A stretch of DNA of 64,000 nucleotides from Bacteroidales bacterium (GTDB taxonomy: Bacteria > Bacteroidota > Bacteroidia > Bacteroidales > JAQUTK01): contig JAQUTK010000018.1 of assembly GCA_028709785.1 (NCBI GenBank), positions 1-64,000 of the forward strand. The letters are read 5' to 3'. Both the position numbers and the translations under genes were made by a program. Positions 35,105-44,437 of the stretch are shown in pieces. Under the pieces are notes generated by a model. It searched no databases, had not been told where the DNA came from, and saw nothing but the letters and a program-made list of their open reading frames with translations. Position 1 is the first letter of the stretch; every line of letters begins with the position of its first letter.

Positions 35105-36658
35105 TTATAATGGAATATTACCGTGCTTTTTTGCCGGATTAATCAGCTTCTTCGTTTGCAATTGTTGCAAAGCACGAATAATACGGAAGCGAGTGTTTCT
35201 CGGTTCTATGATGTCATCAATATATCCATATTTTGCAGCGTTGAAAGGATTGGCAAATAGCTTGGTGTATTCAGCCTCTTTTTGAGCAGCAAATGCTGCG
35301 GGATCTGCAGATTCTTTTGCTTCTTTAGCATATAAAACCTCCACAGCTCCGGACCCACCCATAACAGCAATTTCTGCAGTAGGCCATGCATAGTTCATAT
35401 CACCGCGCAGTTGCTTGCAACTCATTACGATATGTGATCCACCATATGATTTACGAAGTGTTACTGTTACTTTGGGTACTGTTGCTTCGCCATAAGCATA
35501 CAACAATTTTGCTCCATGCAAAATTACACCATTATATTCTTGGCCAGTTCCTGGCAAGAATCCCGGAACATCTACCAACGATACGATAGGAATGTTGAAT
35601 GCATCACAGAAACGAACGAAACGACCTGCTTTACGAGAAGCATTACTGTCAAGTACTCCGGCCAGATATTTGGGTTGGTTAGCAACAAGACCTACAGACT
35701 GACCATTAAAACGTGCAAATCCGATAATGATATTTTTTGCGTAGTCCTTCTGGACTTCCAAAAACTCACCATTGTCCACAATAGCGGCAATTACGTTGTA
35801 CATGTCGTAGGGGAGACTTGGCGAATCGGGAATAATTTCATTAAGTGAATCCTCCAAACGATCAATAGGATCATTGCAGGTAGTGAATGGAGCTTCTTCC
35901 AGATTATTCTGAGGAATGTAGCTAAGCAAACGACGAATCATTGCTACTCCTTCTTCTTCAGTTTTTGCTGTAAAATGAGTAACACCTGACTTTGTTGAGT
36001 GAACACTCGCTCCGCCCAGTGATTCTTGATCAACATCTTCTCCCGTTACAGTCTTAACAACTTTAGGTCCGGTGAGGAACATGTAAGAAGTTCCTTCCAT
36101 CATCAGCGTAAAGTCAGTCAGTGCTGGTGAATAAACGGCACCTCCTGCGCATGGACCGAAGATACCGGAGATCTGTGGAATTACACCAGAAGCTAAGATG
36201 TTGCGTTGGAATATTTCCGCATATCCTGCAAGTGCATTAATACCTTCCTGGATACGAGCTCCACCCGAATCATTGATTCCGATAACCGGGGCACCCATTT
36301 TCATCGCCTGATCCATCACTTTGCAGATCTTAAGAGCCATGGTTTCAGACAAAGAACCTCCGAAAACGGTAAAGTCCTGTGCAAAAACATAAATAAGGCG
36401 GCCGTCAATAGTACCATAACCTGTAACGACGCCGTCTCCTAAGAATGATTTTTTCTCTTGTCCGAAGTTGTGGCAACGATGTTCGACGAACATATCCATT
36501 TCTTCAAAACTACCATCGTCAAGCAGCATGGCGATACGTTCACGGGCAGTGTATTTCCCTCTCTCGTGTTGCTTTTCAATCGCTTTTTCACCACCACCAA
36601 TTCTTGCTTTGGCACGCAGTTCGATAAGCTCTTTTACTTTTTCAAGTTGGTTACTCAT
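35105..36658 (-). CDS. mmdA: Methylmalonyl-CoA decarboxylase alpha subunit (acyl-CoA carboxyltransferase)
   Basis: A 517-aa carboxyltransferase that moves the carboxyl group of (S)-methylmalonyl-CoA to biotin. It is a PccB/MmdA family member with two crotonase-like halves. Visible are the acyl-CoA and biotin oxyanion loops [32 protein letters not shown] and, in the second half, [15 protein letters not shown] and [15 protein letters not shown]. The operon (epimerase, alpha, gamma, biotin carrier, beta) identifies it as part of the Na+-pumping decarboxylase of the propionate pathway; a pure propionyl-CoA carboxylase is less likely because no biotin carboxylase is present. Confidence 0.94.
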   Translation of the reverse strand: MSNQLEKVKELIELRAKARIGGGEKAIEKQHERGKYTARERIAMLLDDGSFEEMDMFVEHRCHNFGQEKKSFLGDGVVTGYGTIDGRLIYVFAQDFTVFGGSLSETMALKICKVMDQAMKMGAPVIGINDSGGARIQEGINALAGYAEIFQRNILASGVIPQISGIFGPCAGGAVYSPALTDFTLMMEGTSYMFLTGPKVVKTVTGEDVDQESLGGASVHSTKSGVTHFTAKTEEEGVAMIRRLLSYIPQNNLEEAPFTTCNDPIDRLEDSLNEIIPDSPSLPYDMYNVIAAIVDNGEFLEVQKDYAKNIIIGFARFNGQSVGLVANQPKYLAGVLDSNASRKAGRFVRFCDAFNIPIVSLVDVPGFLPGTGQEYNGVILHGAKLLYAYGEATVPKVTVTLRKSYGGSHIVMSCKQLRGDMNYAWPTAEIAVMGGSGAVEVLYAKEAKESADPAAFAAQKEAEYTKLFANPFNAAKYGYIDDIIEPRNTRFRIIRALQQLQTKKLINPAKKHGNIPL

Positions 36659-36688
36659 AGGATATTTTATTTGAAAGTTATTATCTGA

Positions 36689-37090
36689 TTATTTCTGACA
36701 TAGTTCTGTCAATACTCCTTTGGTTGATTTCGGATGAAGGAAAGCTATCTTCAAACCTTCAGCACCACTGCGTGGAGCTTTGTCGATCAATCGGATTCCT
36801 TGGCTTTCAGCATCAGCCAAAGCATCAGCAACGCTGTCTACAGCAAATGCGATATGATGCACACCTTCGCCTTTGTTTTCAATAAATTTTGCAATAGTTC
36901 CTTCAGGATCTGTCGATTCCAGAAGTTCAATTTTCGTTTGTCCGATCATAAAGAAGGCTGTTTTTACTTTCTGATCTGCAACTTCTTCGATATTGTAACA
37001 TTTTAGTCCCAATACGTTTTCGTAATACGGAATTGACTCTTCGATGCTTTTTACAGCAATACCAATGTGTTCAATGTGTGTAGCTTTCAT
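36689..37090 (-). CDS. mce: Methylmalonyl-CoA epimerase
   Basis: A 133-aa vicinal-oxygen-chelate enzyme that interconverts (R)- and (S)-methylmalonyl-CoA, linking the mutase product to the decarboxylase. Opening with HIEHIGIAVKSIEESIPYY, it carries the metal His of the first module; the second module shows EGVHHIAFAVDSV. The length is normal. It is first in the operon, 30 bp before mmdA, and a TAATTTTG promoter element lies 40 bp upstream. Together with mutase (not in this window) the set converts succinyl-CoA to propionyl-CoA. Confidence 0.94.
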   Translation of the reverse strand: MKATHIEHIGIAVKSIEESIPYYENVLGLKCYNIEEVADQKVKTAFFMIGQTKIELLESTDPEGTIAKFIENKGEGVHHIAFAVDSVADALADAESQGIRLIDKAPRSGAEGLKIAFLHPKSTKGVLTELCQK

Positions 37091-37130
37091 AAGATTACTA
37101 TTATTCTTTTTTGTAAGTATAAATTGGGTG

Positions 37131-37138
37131 CAAAATTA
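37131..37138 (-). promoter_or_regulatory. Promoter -7 element for the methylmalonyl-CoA operon
   Basis: The reverse strand reads TAATTTTG, matching TAnnTTTG, 40 bp before the epimerase ATG. The -33 element is weak. Confidence 0.55.
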
Positions 37139-37199
37139 CCGTTTTTATCTCTATTCGGGGAATGAATGTCTATTTATTTTATTAAATCTGATGGAAAAA

Positions 37200-37571
37200 T
37201 CAGAATAATGCATATATTTTCGGAACGAAGATCAGTAGTCCGATTATAGCAGAAAAAAACGCGCAAATCAGTACTGCGCCTGCTGCAAGATCTTTGATTA
37301 TTCCGGCTTCCGGATGATAGTCCGGACAAATTTTATCTGTCAACCGTTCAATGGCGGTATTTATTAGTTCAGCAGCAAAAACGATTGATATGCATAGGAA
37401 GACAGCAATCCACTCCATGACCGATATATGAAAGAGTAATCCGACTGAAATTACCAAAACTGTAATCAGACTGTGTATCCATGCATTGTGCTCTTGAGTA
37501 ATACAGATGCATATTCCGCGGAATGCATACGTAAAACTTTTTAACCGGGCACGAGTACTAAAAGGTTTCAT
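37200..37571 (-). CDS. dgkA: Diacylglycerol/undecaprenol kinase family protein
   Basis: A 123-aa small membrane kinase with three hydrophobic helices. The DgkA active-site signature appears as AAELINTAIERLTD followed by KDLAAGAVLI. Family members phosphorylate diacylglycerol or, in many bacteria, undecaprenol; which one applies cannot be read from the sequence. The N-terminus carries the usual SFTYAFRGI amphipathic segment with Arg. It lies alone between the methylmalonyl operon and tRNA-Ala, read towards the operon. Confidence 0.9.
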   Translation of the reverse strand: MKPFSTRARLKSFTYAFRGICICITQEHNAWIHSLITVLVISVGLLFHISVMEWIAVFLCISIVFAAELINTAIERLTDKICPDYHPEAGIIKDLAAGAVLICAFFSAIIGLLIFVPKIYALF

Positions 37572-37601
37572 TATTAGAATATTACTACTGTTGTAGTGAA
37601 G

Positions 37602-37675
37602 TGGAGCATAGCGGACTCGAACCGCTCACCTCGACACTGCCAGTGTCGCGCTCTAGCCAGATGAGCTAATACCCC
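37602..37675 (-). tRNA. tRNA-Ala (anticodon GGC)
   Basis: A full cloverleaf of 74 nt without encoded CCA. Acceptor GGGGTAT / ATGCTCC, D-arm GCTC..GAGC, anticodon stem CGACA..TGTCG around the loop CTGGCAG (anticodon GGC), and T-arm AGCGG..CCGCT. The acceptor has G3:U70, the alanine identity pair, which confirms the specificity read from the anticodon. Confidence 0.95.
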
Positions 37676-37857
37676 GAAAAGACCACAAAGATACAACTAA
37701 TTTTGAATCTAATGAAAGACCTCTACAAAAACATATATCAGATATGAATATTTCATTGATTAATTCGGAAAAACATATTCTGATGTTTTCATTATTGGGA
37801 AATGATTATTCAAAGGACAAACTCCGGCATTAATCGTTCGTTTCTTCTTCTTTTTTG

Positions 37858-37865
37858 TAGTTTTG
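37858..37865 (+). promoter_or_regulatory. Promoter -7 element for ruvC
   Basis: TAGTTTTG matches TAnnTTTG, 20 bp before the ruvC ATG. The rest of the 210-bp gap between tRNA-Ala and ruvC is A/T-rich and holds nothing else that can be supported. Confidence 0.55.
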
Positions 37866-37885
37866 CAAGTCAATAGAATGGAGCA

Positions 37886-38446
37886 ATGAAAGAAAGAATT
37901 ATTCTCGGTATAGATCCCGGCACAACAGTAATGGGCTATGGATTGATTAAAGTGAACGGCAATGATCCTGAATTGATTGTCATGGGCGTACTTTTATTAA
38001 GCAAAGAGAAAGATCATTATCTGAAGCTCCGACGGATTTTTGAACGGGTATTGGGTTTGATTGAACAATACCATCCGGATGAACTGGCTATTGAAGCACC
38101 GTTCTTTGGAAAGAATGTACAATCGATGCTTAAACTCGGACGTGCTCAAGGAGTAGCTATGGCAGCGGCTTTATATCGGGAGATACCCATTACTGAATAT
38201 GCTCCGTTAAAAATTAAAATGTCTATCACGGGCAATGGGAAAGCGACAAAGGAACAGGTGGCAGACATGTTACAACGGTATTTGAAAATTCCTCAGGATA
38301 AAATGATATCACCTTTAGATGCAACAGATGGTCTGGCCGCAGCTGTATGTCACTTCTTTCAGACGAATCGTCCGCAGAGTGAAAAGAAATATAACAGTTG
38401 GCAAGATTACATATCGCAACATCCGGATGCTGTGAAGAAGCGTTAA
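37886..38446 (+). CDS. ruvC: Crossover junction endodeoxyribonuclease RuvC
   Basis: A 186-aa Holliday-junction resolvase. The four catalytic acids of the RNase H-like fold are in place: D10 (LGIDPGTT), E70 (AIEAPFFG), D145 and D148 (DATDGLAAA). The length is normal with a short C-terminal extension. It acts with RuvAB in recombination repair; ruvA and ruvB are not adjacent, as is common in Bacteroidota. It converges with the rlpA-like gene, overlapping by 4 bp at the stops. Confidence 0.97.
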   Translation: MKERIILGIDPGTTVMGYGLIKVNGNDPELIVMGVLLLSKEKDHYLKLRRIFERVLGLIEQYHPDELAIEAPFFGKNVQSMLKLGRAQGVAMAAALYREIPITEYAPLKIKMSITGNGKATKEQVADMLQRYLKIPQDKMISPLDATDGLAAAVCHFFQTNRPQSEKKYNSWQDYISQHPDAVKKR

Positions 38447-38934
38447 CGAGAATTTCTCCCTTTTTTCTTATCTGTTTCTATTACAACAGATTTTGGAATT
38501 GCTATTGCGGGCTTGAATGGCTCAATTCTTTTCTTGCTTATTTCCATTTGCCTGGTGATCTTAAAATCACTTGGTTTACCTATGTTTTGAACTGATACTT
38601 TTGCCACACCCTGGTGAATGATATCCAGTTTTATTGCTGCTGCATAGGATAAATCAATAATGCGAGAAGAAGAGAAAGGTCCCCTGTCTGTAATTCTTAC
38701 GATTACCGCTTTGTTGTTTTTCAGATTAACCACCCGTACGAATGTTCCAAAAGCGAGTGTTCGATGCGCTGCGGTGAGATCTTCTTTATCATGAATTTCA
38801 CCACTAGCCGATTTCTTACCGTGAAAGGAATGTGCATAATACGAAGCATACCCTATCTGATTTTGTGAAAAAGAGTATAGGATGATGCAATAGAAGAATC
38901 CAAGAAACAGAAAATACGTTTTACTGTTTTTCAT
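38443..38934 (-). CDS. rlpA: RlpA-family septal ring lytic transglycosylase-like protein
   Basis: A 163-aa exported protein with a double-psi beta-barrel (about 30-120): [21 protein letters not shown], then [13 protein letters not shown] and [18 protein letters not shown] are the RlpA signatures, including the conserved Asp-Arg-Gly. RlpA acts on naked glycan strands at the septum; no SPOR domain is present here, so the C-terminus is short and basic. The start [10 protein letters not shown] at 38934 is chosen because the promoter element at 38953-38960 puts the transcript start near 38946, ruling out the longer ORF-track start. Confidence 0.88.
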   Translation of the reverse strand: MKNSKTYFLFLGFFYCIILYSFSQNQIGYASYYAHSFHGKKSASGEIHDKEDLTAAHRTLAFGTFVRVVNLKNNKAVIVRITDRGPFSSSRIIDLSYAAAIKLDIIHQGVAKVSVQNIGKPSDFKITRQMEISKKRIEPFKPAIAIPKSVVIETDKKKGRNSR

Positions 38935-38952
38935 TGATAATCTCATATTGAG

Positions 38953-38983
38953 CAAAAGTAATAAATTCTTTTTATTACTTTTG
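38953..38983. promoter_or_regulatory. Palindromic divergent promoter (rlpA / receiver-PPDK protein)
   Basis: A perfect inverted repeat CAAAAGTAATAAA-TTCTT-TTTATTACTTTTG places one TACTTTTG -7 element on each strand (38953-38960 reverse, 38976-38983 forward), firing away from each other. The leaders are about 12-16 nt. Polymerases at the two sites would probably exclude each other, or one regulator may cover both. Confidence 0.75.
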
Positions 38984-39005
38984 TTTTCATACATAAAAAT
39001 GCAAG

Positions 39006-41969
39006 ATGATCAATCAACAGAATTTTAAAAGACTTTATCTAAAAGATACTTCTTTTGCAAATTTAATGACCAAAAGAATTTTCAATGTTTTGCTTATAGC
39101 CAGCCGTTATGACGCTTTTATGCTGGAGGATGATGGACGGGTAGATGAGCTTATATTTAATGAATATACCTCTCTCAACTTACGTTATCCACCCCGTTTT
39201 TTTCAGGTTACATCAGAAGAGGAAGCCATGCATCAGTTAGATGACAGAACTTTTGATTTGGTAATTTGTATGCCCAGCGGTTTGAAAGATGATAGCTTTG
39301 CAATGGTAAAACGAATCAAAGGGTTTTATCCGTATGTACCAATAGTTGTGCTTACTCCCTTTTCCAGAGAGGTGTCACAATCAATAGCCAATGAGGATTT
39401 GAGTGGAATTGACTATGTGTTTAGCTGGCTGGGGAATACAGAACTTCTTGTTGCGATCATCAAGCTGATTGAAGATAAAATGAATCTGGATCAGGATGTA
39501 CAATCCGTAGGAGTTCAGGTCCTTTTGTTGGTTGAAGATTCTATACGGTTTTATTCCTCCATATTGCCGCATCTTTATAAGTTTGTATTAAATCAATCTC
39601 AGATATTTGCCAAAGAGGCATTAAACGGACATGAATGCATGCTTCGAATGCGTGGCCGTCCGAAAATAGTGTTGGCTCGTAGTTATGAAGAAGCCCAAAC
39701 GATGTATAATAAGTATCAGAATAATATGTTGGGGATAATCTCTGATGTTTCTTTCATGAAAGATGGCGAAAAAGATAAAATGGCCGGAATCAAGTTCTGT
39801 ACCTATGTGCGGAGTACGAATAAAAACATCCCATTGATCATCAATTCTTCCGACCAGGAAAACGAGAAAGCTGCGCTTGATCTGGGGGCCAGTTTTGTGT
39901 CAAAGCATTCGAAAAAACTTCCTGTTGACATCAAGAAGTGTGTGATGAGTAATTTTGGATTTGGGGATTTTATTTTAAAAAATCCTGTTACCGGAGAAGA
40001 AGTTGCCCGCCTGACCAATCTGAAAGATCTTCAAAACAATATTTTTGCAATTCCGGAACACTCTTTGCGGTATCATTTGGGACATGATGATATGTCGCGC
40101 TGGCTCTATTCCAGAGCGATGTTTCCAATTGCAGAGTTGATAAAAAAGATGGATGTGGATGATTACGATAATATTGATGAGTGCCGCAAGATTATATTTG
40201 ATACTGTCGTTGAATATCGGAAGATGAAGAACAGAGGAGTTGTTGCTGTTTTTCAACGTGACAGATTTGATAAGTACTCAAATTTTGCACGGATAGGGGA
40301 TGGCTCATTAGGGGGGAAAGGACGCGGACTTGCTTTTATTGATTCGATCATAAAACGCTATCCCGAACTGGGAGAGTTTGATAAGGCTCGTGTGACAATT
40401 CCCAAAACGGTAGTGTTGTGTACAGATCTTTTCGATGAGTTTATGGAGTCAAACAATCTGTATCAGATCGGATTGTCGGATCTTCCGGATGAGCAGATTC
40501 TACGTTATTTTTTAAAAGGGCAGTTGCCTGATTCTTTAATAGAAGATCTCATGGCATTTTTTGATGCAGTGAAAAGTCCTGTTGCCATACGATCATCCAG
40601 TTTGCTGGAAGACTCCCATTACCAACCGTTTGCGGGTGTTTACTCTACATATATGATTCCTTACCAGACTGATAAGTATGAAATGCTCCATGCTGTCAGT
40701 AATGCCATAAAAGGAGTGTATGCTTCTGTCTTTTATAAGAATAGTAAAGATTACATGATGGCTACGCAGAATGTGATTGATCAGGAAAAGATGGCGGTCA
40801 TATTGCAGGAGGTATGTGGAAAAAGTTATGGATCACGTTACTATCCCTCTTTTTCTGGTGTTGCACGATCTCTGAACTTTTATCCGATTGGTGATGAAAA
40901 AGTCGAAGAAGGTATTGCAAATGTTGCGATAGGTTTAGGTAAATATATTGTGGACGGAGGAGTGACCCTTCGTTTTTCTCCTGTTCATCCCCATAATATA
41001 TTGCAGATGAGTTCGCTCGACTTTGCTCTTCGAGAGACTCAAACTCGCTTTTACGCGCTTAATCTTGTTGATACGAAGTCTGAAATTTCTACTGATGATG
41101 CTTTCAATTTAGTCAAAATTCCGGTAAAGGAAGCTGAGAGCGATGGCGCACTGAAATATCTTGTATCGACCTTCGATCCGAGTGACGGAGTGATCAGGGA
41201 AGGTTTCTATGAAGGTGGTCGCAAAATTATATCTTTTGTCAATGTGCTTGAACATGACATGTTTCCTTTGGCGAAATTGCTGGATTTCATTTTAAAATTA
41301 AGTGCAAAGGAAATGGCACGACCTGTAGAGATCGAGTATGCCGCTAATCTGGATGATGAAAATCATGAGAATGTTTTTTATCTTTTGCAAATCAGACCGA
41401 TTGTTGATAATACGTCCGATCTGAACGAAGATCTGACTCTCATTTCCGATGAGGATAAACTGATTTATTCAACGAATGCACTTGGACATGGAATTATTGA
41501 TACTGTCCAGGATATTGTATATGTAAAGTCTGATGTGTTTCGTCCGAACTATAATCAGATGATTGCATATGATGTGGAGAAAATCAATAAACAATTTTTG
41601 CAGGATGGGAAAAACTATATTCTTGTCGGACCCGGACGTTGGGGCTCAAGTGATGATTGGTTGGGTATCCCGGTCAAATGGCCGAACATATCTGCTGCAA
41701 GAATTATTATTGAATCCGGTTTGGAAAATTATCGTGTAGATCCGAGTCAGGGAACTCATTTTTTTCAAAATCTGACCTCTTTCGGAGTGGGATACTTTAC
41801 GGTTAATCCGTTTATGAAAGACGGAATTTTTGATGAAGCATACCTGAATACACTCCCTGTTGTGTCTGAGACAAAGTATGTGCGGCATGTGCGTTTTGAT
41901 TATCCTCTGGTTGCGAAAATCGATGGGAAAAAGAATATAGGTGTAGTCCTGAAGCCTAAAGAGGTGTAG
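39006..41969 (+). CDS. Receiver-like domains fused to a PEP-synthase-type ATP-binding (PPDK-N) domain
   Basis: A 987-aa protein. Residues about 25-155 and 165-330 look like two receiver folds (MTKRIFNVLLIASRYD..., then VQVLLLVEDSIRFY...); the second keeps an acidic pocket and a candidate phospho-acceptor Asp in GIISDVSFMKDGE, the first lacks a clear acceptor. A linker precedes a PPDK-N/PEP-synthase ATP-binding domain (about 430-800): DGSLGGKGRGLAFID, PKTVVLCTDLFDEF, VAIRSSSLLEDSHYQPFAGVYSTY and FYLLQIRPI. The swivelling phosphohistidine domain and the PEP/pyruvate barrel of true PEP synthase are absent; the last 180 residues carry VGPGRWGSSDDWLGIPV of unknown role. Homologues occur in Bacteroidota, but I know no assigned function. 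Nucleotide-dependent signalling is inference. Confidence 0.82.
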   Translation: MINQQNFKRLYLKDTSFANLMTKRIFNVLLIASRYDAFMLEDDGRVDELIFNEYTSLNLRYPPRFFQVTSEEEAMHQLDDRTFDLVICMPSGLKDDSFAMVKRIKGFYPYVPIVVLTPFSREVSQSIANEDLSGIDYVFSWLGNTELLVAIIKLIEDKMNLDQDVQSVGVQVLLLVEDSIRFYSSILPHLYKFVLNQSQIFAKEALNGHECMLRMRGRPKIVLARSYEEAQTMYNKYQNNMLGIISDVSFMKDGEKDKMAGIKFCTYVRSTNKNIPLIINSSDQENEKAALDLGASFVSKHSKKLPVDIKKCVMSNFGFGDFILKNPVTGEEVARLTNLKDLQNNIFAIPEHSLRYHLGHDDMSRWLYSRAMFPIAELIKKMDVDDYDNIDECRKIIFDTVVEYRKMKNRGVVAVFQRDRFDKYSNFARIGDGSLGGKGRGLAFIDSIIKRYPELGEFDKARVTIPKTVVLCTDLFDEFMESNNLYQIGLSDLPDEQILRYFLKGQLPDSLIEDLMAFFDAVKSPVAIRSSSLLEDSHYQPFAGVYSTYMIPYQTDKYEMLHAVSNAIKGVYASVFYKNSKDYMMATQNVIDQEKMAVILQEVCGKSYGSRYYPSFSGVARSLNFYPIGDEKVEEGIANVAIGLGKYIVDGGVTLRFSPVHPHNILQMSSLDFALRETQTRFYALNLVDTKSEISTDDAFNLVKIPVKEAESDGALKYLVSTFDPSDGVIREGFYEGGRKIISFVNVLEHDMFPLAKLLDFILKLSAKEMARPVEIEYAANLDDENHENVFYLLQIRPIVDNTSDLNEDLTLISDEDKLIYSTNALGHGIIDTVQDIVYVKSDVFRPNYNQMIAYDVEKINKQFLQDGKNYILVGPGRWGSSDDWLGIPVKWPNISAARIIIESGLENYRVDPSQGTHFFQNLTSFGVGYFTVNPFMKDGIFDEAYLNTLPVVSETKYVRHVRFDYPLVAKIDGKKNIGVVLKPKEV

Positions 41970-42831
41970 TGAGCGCTTTCTCCAGACTGAAGGCTTCGGC
42001 AGCACAAGCGTATCCTTCTTCATACAAAGCGCACAGTTTGTGTATGTCTTTTTCTATACGATCAACAGAGATCTGTTTCTTTGGACGGATAACCAAGACC
42101 TTTCCTTCTGCTTCCATTTCGGATAGGTACGCAAGCGTTTGGTTGTATTCTTTTGCTCTGTTTTGTATTTTCTCACGTAGCAGAGGGTATTTTTTATATA
42201 TAAACCGAGGGATATGCTTTTTGTTTTCTTCCTTTCGATATCCTTTGTTGCGTGTTAATACCACTACAGCCTTTGAATACCCTTGATTGAATGCGCGACG
42301 TATTGGTATCGCATCGCTGATACCCCCGTCAAGCATTGGGATGCCATCTACTTCAACCATCGGGCAAACAAAAGGAAGACTGCTGGATGCTCTGGCGATT
42401 TTTAACAGGCGGACTTTGTCTTTTTTCTCTTCCAGATATTCTGCTTCTCCGGTCAAACAGTTACAGGTCACCATTTCAAACCTCTGAGAGGAATTAAAAT
42501 AGTAGTCGTAATGAAATGGAATAATCCTTTCCGGAAAATCATTAAATAACAAGTCAAAATCCATGATACACTTCTTGGTCAGGAGCGACTTTATGCCAAT
42601 GTAGTTGTATTTTTGCAGAAGTTCGATATTACAGCGATGTGCTCTTCCTCGTTGGTTGGAAAGATAGGACAAACCATTGCAGGCGCCGGCAGATACACCG
42701 ATTGTGTATTCAAAGTGTAACCGGTTATCCATCAAATAGTCCAATACACCGGCAGTAAAGACTCCCCGCATCCCTCCGCCTTCAAGAACAAGCGCTGTTT
42801 TGCTCAAATCAATGTCTATACATGGTTCCAT
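41956..42831 (-). CDS. Patatin-like phospholipase
   Basis: A 291-aa Ser-Asp dyad lipid acyl hydrolase. The oxyanion loop is LEGGGMRGVF, the nucleophile is in GVSAGACNG (S47) and the catalytic Asp in DGGISDAIP. There is no signal peptide, so the enzyme is cytosolic or peripheral, as in the YchK/RssA-type bacterial patatins, and it probably acts on phospholipids or acyl chains; the natural substrate is unknown. The start codon overlaps the stop of the NlpC/P60 gene upstream by 1 bp, so they are co-translated. Its 3' end overlaps the convergent receiver/PPDK gene by 14 bp. Confidence 0.93.
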   Translation of the reverse strand: MEPCIDIDLSKTALVLEGGGMRGVFTAGVLDYLMDNRLHFEYTIGVSAGACNGLSYLSNQRGRAHRCNIELLQKYNYIGIKSLLTKKCIMDFDLLFNDFPERIIPFHYDYYFNSSQRFEMVTCNCLTGEAEYLEEKKDKVRLLKIARASSSLPFVCPMVEVDGIPMLDGGISDAIPIRRAFNQGYSKAVVVLTRNKGYRKEENKKHIPRFIYKKYPLLREKIQNRAKEYNQTLAYLSEMEAEGKVLVIRPKKQISVDRIEKDIHKLCALYEEGYACAAEAFSLEKALTTPL

Positions 42832-43310
42832 TAATAGTTGATTCTGCCTCCCCCGTAAAAACTCTCTTCATAATACGGAAAGTGTATGTCGTCAATGCGA
42901 ACTCCCTTCGAAGTGGTTGCATGCACGAATTTGTTTTTACCCAGATAGACGCCTACATGAAAATCTGTTGGCTTAGGGATACTGAAGAAGACCAGATCTC
43001 CTTCTTTGAGTTTGCTTTTTCTAACTCTATTGGATGCTTTGCAGTATCCTTCTGCGGTACGGATGTTTGGCTCCAGACCATATACGTCTGCAAGAATTAC
43101 TTTGACAAGTCCGGAACAGTCTATGCCGGATTTTGAATTACCTCCGTATCGGTATGGAACTCCAATCCATTCGTCCACTACCTTACGCAACTGCTTGTCT
43201 TTAATAAAAGAGACTTCAGAGTGTCTGATTGTGCGTGATTTTGTGGCACAACCAGTAAAAAATATACCGATCAGTGTCAAAATGCAGAGTTGGAGAAGAA
43301 TTCGTTTCAT
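42831..43310 (-). CDS. NlpC/P60 (C40) lipoprotein peptidase
   Basis: A 159-aa cell-wall peptidase of the NlpC/P60 family. It has a lipobox (IFFTGC, Cys21), so it is anchored in the envelope. The catalytic Cys is C65 in SGIDCSGLV, the His lies in DFHVGVYLG, and the third polar residue follows in KFVHATTSKG. These enzymes cut the D-gamma-Glu-diaminopimelate bond in peptidoglycan peptides. It follows the Maf gene after 1 bp and ends on the first base of the patatin start, so it belongs to a long reverse-strand operon. Confidence 0.93.
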   Translation of the reverse strand: MKRILLQLCILTLIGIFFTGCATKSRTIRHSEVSFIKDKQLRKVVDEWIGVPYRYGGNSKSGIDCSGLVKVILADVYGLEPNIRTAEGYCKASNRVRKSKLKEGDLVFFSIPKPTDFHVGVYLGKNKFVHATTSKGVRIDDIHFPYYEESFYGGGRINY

Positions 43311-43311
43311 A

Positions 43312-43893
43312 TCAGAAGATTAAAAGTTCGCGGTATAATCGTTGTACTGGCAGTCCCATAACATTGAAATAGGAGCCGGAGATTGATTCAACAGCTATAT
43401 ATCCAATCCATTCCTGTATTCCGTATGCACCGGCTTTGTCGAAGGGTTGGTAGTTCTTAACGTAGGAATAAATTTCGTCATCACTCAAGGACGAAAAAGT
43501 TACTTCTGTGCCTACGACAAAGCTTTTTTGTTTATGAAGTGTGGTCAGTGTTACACCTGTAAAAACCTCGTGTGTATGTCCGGAGAGATCTTTCAGCATA
43601 GAGATCGCATCCGCTTCATTCGTCGGTTTTCCATAAACTCTATTTGATAGCCAAACAATTGTGTCTGCAGTGATAAGCAATGTCTTTTCCTGAAGCTTCG
43701 GGCGAAAAGCATCCGCTTTTTTTCCCGAGATGAAGAGCGGAATATCACCACCTTTCAATGAATCAGGATAGCTTTCGTCAATATCAGGTAAGGTACATAC
43801 CAAAAAGTCTACGTCCAGACCGCTCAGCAGTTCCTTCCTTCTCGGTGATTGAGAGCCAAGAATAATGTCGTATTTGGTTTTGAAATCTTTCAT
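43312..43893 (-). CDS. maf: Maf family nucleotide pyrophosphatase
   Basis: A 193-aa house-cleaning nucleoside triphosphate pyrophosphatase, historically named septum inhibitor. It shows IILGSQSPRRKELL at the N-terminus (substrate-binding Ser-Arg-Arg), the LITADTIVW metal block and the YQPFDKAGAYGIQEWIG C-terminal block. The ORF track starts five codons earlier at a TTG; MKDFKTKYD at 43893 is preferred. It follows the KdsC-like gene by 15 bp in a reverse-strand operon. Preference for dTTP/UTP or modified nucleotides is not decidable here. Confidence 0.94.
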   Translation of the reverse strand: MKDFKTKYDIILGSQSPRRKELLSGLDVDFLVCTLPDIDESYPDSLKGGDIPLFISGKKADAFRPKLQEKTLLITADTIVWLSNRVYGKPTNEADAISMLKDLSGHTHEVFTGVTLTTLHKQKSFVVGTEVTFSSLSDDEIYSYVKNYQPFDKAGAYGIQEWIGYIAVESISGSYFNVMGLPVQRLYRELLIF

Positions 43894-43908
43894 GTTATGC
43901 CTGTTCAA

Positions 43909-44430
43909 TTACCATCCGAAAGCTTCTCCTTGCATCCACAATCCTTGGGCTTTCATGGTCTGTTCAATTACATCCCGCCCGCAGCCGGTTCCACCCGCTT
44001 TATGGGAGATATATAATGCTATTTTTTTTATTTCAGGTGAGGCGTCTGACGGACAAGCCGGAAGTCCTGATTCCAGCATGACCTGATAGTCTGGGATATC
44101 ATCACCCATATATAAGATTTCTTCTTTAGCCAATCCGTATTTTTCTTTGAATTCCATAAATGCGTTCATCTTAATCGACGCTTTCATGTAGATATCTTTT
44201 ATTCCCAAACGTTCATATCGCTCCTTTACGGAATTTGTATTTCCTCCTGTAATAATGGCAATGTGAAATCCAGCCTTCACGGCAAGTTGCATGGCATATC
44301 CATCTTTGATGTTGACTGTTCGCATGGGCTCTCCATTTGGATGGAGAGGAATTATATCACAAGATAAGACCCCATCAACATCAAAAACAAAAGCTTTTAT
44401 TTTTTTTAGGTCGTAATTAATAGTACTCAT
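43909..44430 (-). CDS. kdsC: KdsC-like HAD phosphatase (KDO 8-phosphate phosphatase)
   Basis: A 173-aa C0-type HAD enzyme without a cap domain, as expected for KdsC, which releases phosphate from KDO 8-P for LPS core synthesis. Catalytic Asp pair D17/D19 in FDVDGVL, Thr in AIITGG, and Lys followed by [10 protein letters not shown] (motif IV). The glycine-rich tail [13 protein letters not shown] is characteristic of KdsC. It starts 7 bp after the DUF2520-like gene. The phosphatase assignment is strong; related sialic-acid phosphatases are a less likely alternative. Confidence 0.92.
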   Translation of the reverse strand: MSTINYDLKKIKAFVFDVDGVLSCDIIPLHPNGEPMRTVNIKDGYAMQLAVKAGFHIAIITGGNTNSVKERYERLGIKDIYMKASIKMNAFMEFKEKYGLAKEEILYMGDDIPDYQVMLESGLPACPSDASPEIKKIALYISHKAGGTGCGRDVIEQTMKAQGLWMQGEAFGW

Positions 44431-44437
44431 ATAGATC

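Noticed and set aside
35105-36658. Acetyl- or propionyl-CoA carboxylase beta subunit
   Set aside because: No biotin carboxylase gene is present, and the neighbours (beta membrane subunit, gamma, epimerase) fit the sodium-pumping decarboxylase.
39006-41969. Phosphoenolpyruvate synthase
   Set aside because: Only the ATP-binding domain is present; the phosphohistidine and PEP/pyruvate domains are missing.
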